Assembly: GCF_900142415.1 (NCBI RefSeq)
Contig: NZ_FRAU01000004.1
Location: 277,501-332,907 of the forward strand
DNA from: Rhodothermus profundi
GTDB taxonomy: Bacteria > Bacteroidota > Rhodothermia > Rhodothermales > Rhodothermaceae
DNA: 55,407 bases
Direction of reading: 5' to 3'
The translations under genes and the position numbers were made by a program. Shown here in pieces: positions 51,281 to 55,407 of the stretch (the first letter of the stretch is position 1; every line of letters begins with the position of its first letter). The notes beneath the pieces were generated by a model. That model searched no databases, was not told where the DNA came from, and saw only the letters and a program-made list of their open reading frames with translations.

Positions 51281-52426
51281 GTGATCTCCATCGTTTACCA
51301 TCCGGACTATCTGAAGTACTGCTTTGGTCCGGAGCATCCGTTCAGTCCCCTGCGGCTGGAGATGCTCTGGACGTTGCTTGAGGCGCTGGGCGACCGACCT
51401 ACGCCCTGCCAGCCCGCCGCAGCTTCCCGCAACGAGGTGCTTCAGGTGCATACCGAAGCCTACGTTGCCCGCGTGGAAGCCGCCAGCCAGGGCGAAGCGG
51501 TGCTCGACGCCCGGGCCTTTGGCCTGGACACTCCTGACGTTCCCATCTTTCTTGATATGGACTATGCCACTCGGCTACAGGTGGGCGGAACGCTCTGTGG
51601 GGCCCGCCTGATTGCCGAGGGCCAGGCCCGGATGGTCCTGCAACTCGGCGGCGGTTTTCATCACGCGCACCCGAACCGCGCCGCAGGCTTTTGCATCTAT
51701 AACGACCTTTCCATTGCCATTCGGGCACTGACCCGGGCCGGACTGCGCATAGCGTACATTGACCTCGACGTCCATCACGCCGACGGCGTGCAGGCCATTC
51801 ACTACCATGAAGACACTGTCCTGACCATCAGCCTACACGAGACGGGCCAGTACCTGTTTCCCGGAACCGGTGCGATCAATGAGATCGGCGAAGGCCGCGG
51901 ACAGGGCTTTTCGCTCAACCTACCCCTGCAACCCTTTACCGAAGACGAAAGCTATCTGGAGGTGTTTGAGCGCGTCGTGCCCCATGCGCTAACGATGTTC
52001 CAGCCCGATGTGCTGGTCGTGCAGTGCGGCGCCGATGCCCATTTCCAGGATCCCCTGGCGGACCTCCTGCTCACCACCCACGCCTACGAACAGCTCTTCC
52101 GCCGACTCAAAGCACTGGCCGACGAACACACCGGCGGCCGCGCGCTGTTTACGCTGGGCGGAGGCTACGACTTCGATGCGACCGTGCGCGTCTGGACGCT
52201 GCTGTATTTGATTCTGCAAGATCGTCCGCTCCTTGAGCGGCTTCCCTCGTCCTGGCGCCTCGACTGGGAACAGCGCCTGGAACACCCACTGACTCCTACC
52301 CTCCACGACCACAAGCGCCCGCTCTCTGTAACCCCCACGCGCCGGGCGCAAATTGCCCTGCAAAACCTGCGAACCGCCCAGCGCCTCATAGAAACCGTCA
52401 CCCGTTACTGGTATGGCATCGCTTAA
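51281..52426 (+). CDS. Histone-deacetylase-family (AcuC-like) deacetylase
   Basis: The 381-residue protein starts at GTG 51281. The zinc and active-site motifs are [20 protein letters not shown] (with the His pair) and [11 protein letters not shown]; the second Asp is in [12 protein letters not shown] and the catalytic Tyr in LGGGYDF. Bacterial members deacetylate acetyl-lysine proteins (AcuC acts on acetyl-CoA synthetase) or acetylpolyamines. The ROK kinase gene overlaps its 3' end. Confidence 0.9.
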   Translation: MISIVYHPDYLKYCFGPEHPFSPLRLEMLWTLLEALGDRPTPCQPAAASRNEVLQVHTEAYVARVEAASQGEAVLDARAFGLDTPDVPIFLDMDYATRLQVGGTLCGARLIAEGQARMVLQLGGGFHHAHPNRAAGFCIYNDLSIAIRALTRAGLRIAYIDLDVHHADGVQAIHYHEDTVLTISLHETGQYLFPGTGAINEIGEGRGQGFSLNLPLQPFTEDESYLEVFERVVPHALTMFQPDVLVVQCGADAHFQDPLADLLLTTHAYEQLFRRLKALADEHTGGRALFTLGGGYDFDATVRVWTLLYLILQDRPLLERLPSSWRLDWEQRLEHPLTPTLHDHKRPLSVTPTRRAQIALQNLRTAQRLIETVTRYWYGIA

Positions 52427-53309
52427 ACCGATGGCCGAACATCCTCTACTTGGCGGCATCGAAGCCGGCGGCACTAAGTTCGTCTGTGCCGTGGGAACCG
52501 GCCCGAACGACCTCCGCGCCCTGGCCCGCTTCCCGACCACAACGCCGGACGAAACGCTCAGCCGCGTGATCGACTTTTTCCAGAAACAACCCGAACCAAT
52601 CGCTGCGCTGGGCATCGGGTCGTTCGGCCCCGTCGATCCTGACCCCGCCTCACCCACCTATGGTTATATCACTACAACGCCCAAACCAGGCTGGGCACAC
52701 ACCGACGTGGCCGGTACGCTACGCCGCGCCCTGAACGTGCCGGTTGCCTTCGACACCGACGTGAACGCTGCCGCTCTGGGCGAGCATCGATGGGGTGCCG
52801 GCCGCGGACTGCACACCTTCGTCTATCTGACCATCGGCACCGGCATCGGCGGCGGGGCTATCGTGAACGGCCGGCGCCACCACGGCCACCAGCATCCTGA
52901 AATGGGCCACCTGCTCATTCCTCGCCTGCCCGACGACAACCGGCCCGGAATCTGCCCGTTCCATGGCGACTGCCTCGAAGGACTTGCCTCGGGTCCGGCC
53001 ATCGCTGCCCGCTGGGGGCGGCCCGCTCCCGAACTGCCTCCCAGCCATCCGGCCTGGGATCAGGTGGCTCACTACCTGGCCCTGGGCCTGACCAATCTGA
53101 TCCTGACGCTCTCTCCGCAGCGACTCATCCTGGGCGGGGGGGTCATGCACCAGACCCATCTGTTTCCGCGCCTTCGCCAGAAGGTGGCTGCCTGCCTCAA
53201 CGGATACGTGACGCTGCCAGATCTCGAAACGTTTATCGTGCCGCCTGCTCTTGGCGATCGCGCCGGCGTTCTGGGCGCCCTGGCCCTGGCCGAAGAAGTG
53301 CTCGCCTGA
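52413..53309 (+). CDS. ROK-family sugar kinase, fructokinase-like
   Basis: The 298-residue protein has the phosphate-1 motif [16 protein letters not shown] and a second loop [13 protein letters not shown]. The zinc-binding segment [16 protein letters not shown], preceded by HPEMGH, is typical of ROK fructokinases and glucokinases. A second ATG at 52431 would avoid the 14-base overlap with the deacetylase gene. It probably phosphorylates fructose or a related hexose in the cytoplasm; specificity is inferred from family only. Confidence 0.88.
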   Translation: MASLKPMAEHPLLGGIEAGGTKFVCAVGTGPNDLRALARFPTTTPDETLSRVIDFFQKQPEPIAALGIGSFGPVDPDPASPTYGYITTTPKPGWAHTDVAGTLRRALNVPVAFDTDVNAAALGEHRWGAGRGLHTFVYLTIGTGIGGGAIVNGRRHHGHQHPEMGHLLIPRLPDDNRPGICPFHGDCLEGLASGPAIAARWGRPAPELPPSHPAWDQVAHYLALGLTNLILTLSPQRLILGGGVMHQTHLFPRLRQKVAACLNGYVTLPDLETFIVPPALGDRAGVLGALALAEEVLA

Positions 53310-53333
53310 AAGGCCCCTTTTCTCCGCTGCCCA

Positions 53334-53558
53334 TTATTGCCAGAGCACCACCCGGTAACGCCCGATCAACCGACGAGCCGGCTCGTCCGACAAGCGAATG
53401 TAAAGATGATAGACCCCGTCTCGCCCCAGCACCGGGCCCGGAAGCTCCAGCGGCTGCTGTCACCTGCCCGAAATCGAAACAAGCACCCCATAGGGCTCAA
53501 TCGCCGCACTCGCACAAGAGGGCTCCGCTGACCACCACCCACAGCCACCGGCAGCCAT
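53334..53558 (-). pseudogene. Possible decayed coding remnant
   Basis: In the 269-base gap between the ROK and propeller genes, one minus-strand frame from ATG 53558 to TAA 53334-53336 reads as protein with a single internal TGA at 53460-53462. The second part, LELPGPVLGRDGVYHLYIRL and then RRLIGRYRVVLWQ, has strand-like alternation and ends at a natural stop. It could be the C-terminal end of a lost secreted protein. No family is recognised and chance cannot be excluded. Confidence 0.3.
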
Positions 53559-53578
53559 GCCCCTCCCGAGAGATGCAC

Positions 53579-54637
53579 TTACGGCCGGAGTCCAGCAGCT
53601 CGAAGTACATGCGGCTTCAAGCGGCCTACGAGCCAGTGATTCTCTGTTTCGTAATTCGGATGCGTGAAAAACAAGGTCCCTGTCTGTGGATTAACCGCCA
53701 GCAGTCGAGGTACGTCCGTCACTTCAAACAATACGCTTCCTCTCGGCGTGACTCCTGCCAGACTCCAGCGGGCCTTTCGGCGTTGAACATCCAACAAATC
53801 CTTATAAAGAATTAGAATGATTTTTCGGTTTAACCAGAAAACGCGCGTCAAAAGCGAGTGACTTTCTAAAAACTGAGTAAATGCTTCCAACGAGGCTATT
53901 GGCTTTTCAGGAATCGTTCGTCGAAAATGGCGTAAGGGCACTTCAATCGCTTCAATAAACCGGCCATTTAGATCAAAAAAATAAAGCCGGTTCAACAAAA
54001 GAAAAGTGGCTACAATACGATCACCCAGTACATCCGCATCAACTAAATGTGCCAATGAATGTATTACGCCACCATACTGGCCCGGAGAAATAGGATGAGG
54101 AAAAAAGCTTTTGGTAATCTTTCCCTTTTCTGGATCGAAAAAATGAAGCAACGGCTGAGCACCTCGCTGGGCTTTTCGCATGCCAATTAATAAAACTTCA
54201 GGCCCCGGTACATCCCGCACCGCATAGGTTCCTGATACGACAACCCGGGTATACCGCCGGATAAACTTTCCACGGGAATCAAATAACGAGAGATGCCCTC
54301 CAAAATCAGGGACCAGAATCCTACCGGATAAAAGGCGGACCGGCGCCCGAGGATGACGCAATCTACCCGGCGCCTCCCCGGGACCGCCAAAATATAAACG
54401 TAGATGACCTTCTTGCGTGTAAAGGCGCACCTGATGCTCCTGAACATCCGCTACCAGAAAGCCTCCTTCCGGATCTAAACTCACCTCAATAATTCCTGTA
54501 AATGTTTCTTCTGTCTCCTCAAGTTTGAGCGAGTCAACCCATAGGATTACATCCTCGATAGATTGTCCCAGGGAGGTAAGTGAATAAATCCAGATTATTA
54601 TTAAAATTAAAAATATTCTACATGTATCTTTGAACAT
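53579..54637 (-). CDS. Secreted propeller-like protein (cassette B)
   Basis: From ATG 54637 the product is 352 residues with a very hydrophobic signal (RIFLILIIIWIYSLTSLGQ). It shares the pattern of the cassette A propeller: EVSLDPEGGFLVADVQEHQVRLYTQEGHL, FGGPGEAPGRLRHP (a propeller turn like GxGEGPG) and LFDSRGKFIRRY. The gene is markedly AT-rich, especially at its 5' end. It is the last gene of cassette B, 16 bases after the Cys-rich peptide gene. Function unknown; a secreted or periplasmic binding role is inferred from fold only. Confidence 0.72.
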   Translation of the reverse strand: MFKDTCRIFLILIIIWIYSLTSLGQSIEDVILWVDSLKLEETEETFTGIIEVSLDPEGGFLVADVQEHQVRLYTQEGHLRLYFGGPGEAPGRLRHPRAPVRLLSGRILVPDFGGHLSLFDSRGKFIRRYTRVVVSGTYAVRDVPGPEVLLIGMRKAQRGAQPLLHFFDPEKGKITKSFFPHPISPGQYGGVIHSLAHLVDADVLGDRIVATFLLLNRLYFFDLNGRFIEAIEVPLRHFRRTIPEKPIASLEAFTQFLESHSLLTRVFWLNRKIILILYKDLLDVQRRKARWSLAGVTPRGSVLFEVTDVPRLLAVNPQTGTLFFTHPNYETENHWLVGRLKPHVLRAAGLRP

Positions 54638-54653
54638 AATGATTATTGACTTT

Positions 54654-54878
54654 TTATTGAACAATGGCAATTCCACAATCAAAGCAGCATAACGGTCTTC
54701 CATAACAGGGAATAAGCCAGTTGCAGTAGATCTCTTTCCTTATCCAATCATAGTCCAAACTGGGACACTCTGCGGAGGTCCTTTCTTCAGAAACTGCCGG
54801 CACAATCCACGGCAGCAGGCTCAGGCCTACCGCCACCACCAGAAACAACGTCGCCAGCCGATCCTTCCAGCGTCTCAT
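54654..54878 (-). CDS. Small secreted Cys-rich protein (cassette B)
   Basis: The 74-residue protein has a signal segment (RLATLFLVVAVGLSLLPWIVPAV) and a mature region of about 44 residues with six Cys (38, 52, 58, 64, 65 and 68), ending CCFDCGIAIVQ. The Cys spacing differs from cassette A, so the two are analogous in position rather than clearly homologous. Its ATG overlaps the stop of the thioredoxin-like gene (54875-54878), so its translation is coupled. The mature segment is hydrophobic and may associate with a membrane or partner protein. Confidence 0.7.
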   Translation of the reverse strand: MRRWKDRLATLFLVVAVGLSLLPWIVPAVSEERTSAECPSLDYDWIRKEIYCNWLIPCYGRPLCCFDCGIAIVQ

Positions 54879-55407
54879 AGCTCACCTCCTTCTGGTTGGT
54901 TTTTGAGAACAGAAAGATCTTCGCGGAAATAAGCAGCCAACAACAGCCGCACCGACTCAACCCCCCGCACCGTGCGCAACGCCTCCGGCCCCAGCTCCCC
55001 CACCACCCGACCCTCCCGCCGCACCAGCGCCCGCGGCAACGCCAACGCCCCATAATGCCGCCCGTACCAACCCACCGAATCCCACCACACCGCGAACGGA
55101 AATCCCATCACCGCCGCATAGCGGCGTGCCAGCTCCCGGCTCCGGTCTTCCAGAATCCCCACCACCCGATAGCCCAGCGCCCGCGCCCCTTCGACCCAGA
55201 ACGCCACCGCGCGCGCCACCGTCTGCCCACAGTCGTCCGGGCTGAAAAACAGCAGCACCTCGCCCGGGCGGTCAGTTGGTACTGGAGCTTTGGTCGGGGT
55301 CCAGACGGGCACGAACGCCTTGGACGGGAAGGGCACCTGCGGCAGGCGTCGCTGCGTTTGCCAGCCGTAGAGGCTCCAGCTTAGCGCGACAAGCAGCAAG
55401 CCCAGGC
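54875..55407 (-). CDS. Thioredoxin-fold protein (partial; cassette B)
   Basis: The frame is open to the window edge, so the start may lie outside; the earliest start inside the window is TTG at 55399. A hydrophobic anchor (LLLVALSWSLYGW) precedes a thioredoxin-like domain. The first strand is EVLLFFSPDDCGQT, with a single Cys where a CxxC would be expected, followed by YRVVGILED and ALPRALVRREGRVVGELG with a likely cis-Pro (LPRA). Thus it resembles a one-Cys peroxiredoxin or an inactive thioredoxin more than a disulfide oxidase. It is the first visible gene of cassette B. Confidence 0.65.
   Translation of the reverse strand, partial: LGLLLVALSWSLYGWQTQRRLPQVPFPSKAFVPVWTPTKAPVPTDRPGEVLLFFSPDDCGQTVARAVAFWVEGARALGYRVVGILEDRSRELARRYAAVMGFPFAVWWDSVGWYGRHYGALALPRALVRREGRVVGELGPEALRTVRGVESVRLLLAAYFREDLSVLKNQPEGGEL

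Overview
The window is high-GC DNA that reads like Rhodothermota, most probably Rhodothermus marinus or a close relative. This is inference, with no database search behind it. The grounds are: a short group-1 sigma factor without region 1.1, as in Bacteroidota-type bacteria; a heme-copper enzyme of the eNOR class, which as I recall was characterised from R. marinus; a secreted GH37 trehalase; a C-terminal tail like those of type IX secretion cargo; and very tight gene packing. No rRNA, tRNA, CRISPR array, prophage or insertion sequence was seen.

Region 1-5.9 kb: end of a PASTA-domain protein, pyrR with a small Fn3-like secreted protein, then a four-gene heme-copper operon (52-residue one-helix protein, CuA subunit II, catalytic subunit I lacking the active-site tyrosine, three-helix protein). 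A Fur-type regulator and tmk follow on the other strand. Region 6-20 kb is mostly housekeeping: TPR protein, DUF368 polyprenyl-phosphate transporter, secreted LVIVD-repeat protein, SDR, OmpA-like lipoprotein, pgeF, tenA, aroE, pcm, cdaA, folP, a GH3-family adenylating enzyme and rpoD. Region 20-29 kb has a peptidase/propeller/barrel fusion, a KtrAB-type potassium system, a membrane protein with GAF and degenerate GGDEF domains, and a KamA-family radical SAM enzyme paired with an ATP-grasp ligase. Region 29-43.9 kb holds a FadL-like porin with an SGNH lipoprotein, lactate dehydrogenase, a DUF1028 protein, a DUF4159/DUF4359-like pair, glyA, an OPRT-like protein, tatC, a C-terminal processing protease, a TSUP transporter, an alcohol dehydrogenase, a methyltransferase and trehalase. 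Region 43.9-48.7 kb has a serine carboxypeptidase, a TlpA-like protein, a cold shock protein, a DJ-1/PfpI protein and a small hypothetical gene.

The last 7 kb is accessory in character. Two separate clusters each combine a small secreted Cys-rich protein, a secreted protein that looks like a 6-bladed beta-propeller, and a thioredoxin-fold protein. The first (48.8-50.8 kb, + strand) has a broken DsbA-like member; the second (53.6 kb to the window edge, - strand) looks intact and carries a very AT-rich patch. An AcuC-like deacetylase and a ROK kinase lie between them.

The strongest candidates for unusual biology are the tyrosine-less heme-copper operon, the duplicated Cys-peptide/propeller/thioredoxin cassette, and the KamA-like enzyme whose lysine-binding Asp appears to be Gln and which sits beside a Ddl-like ligase.
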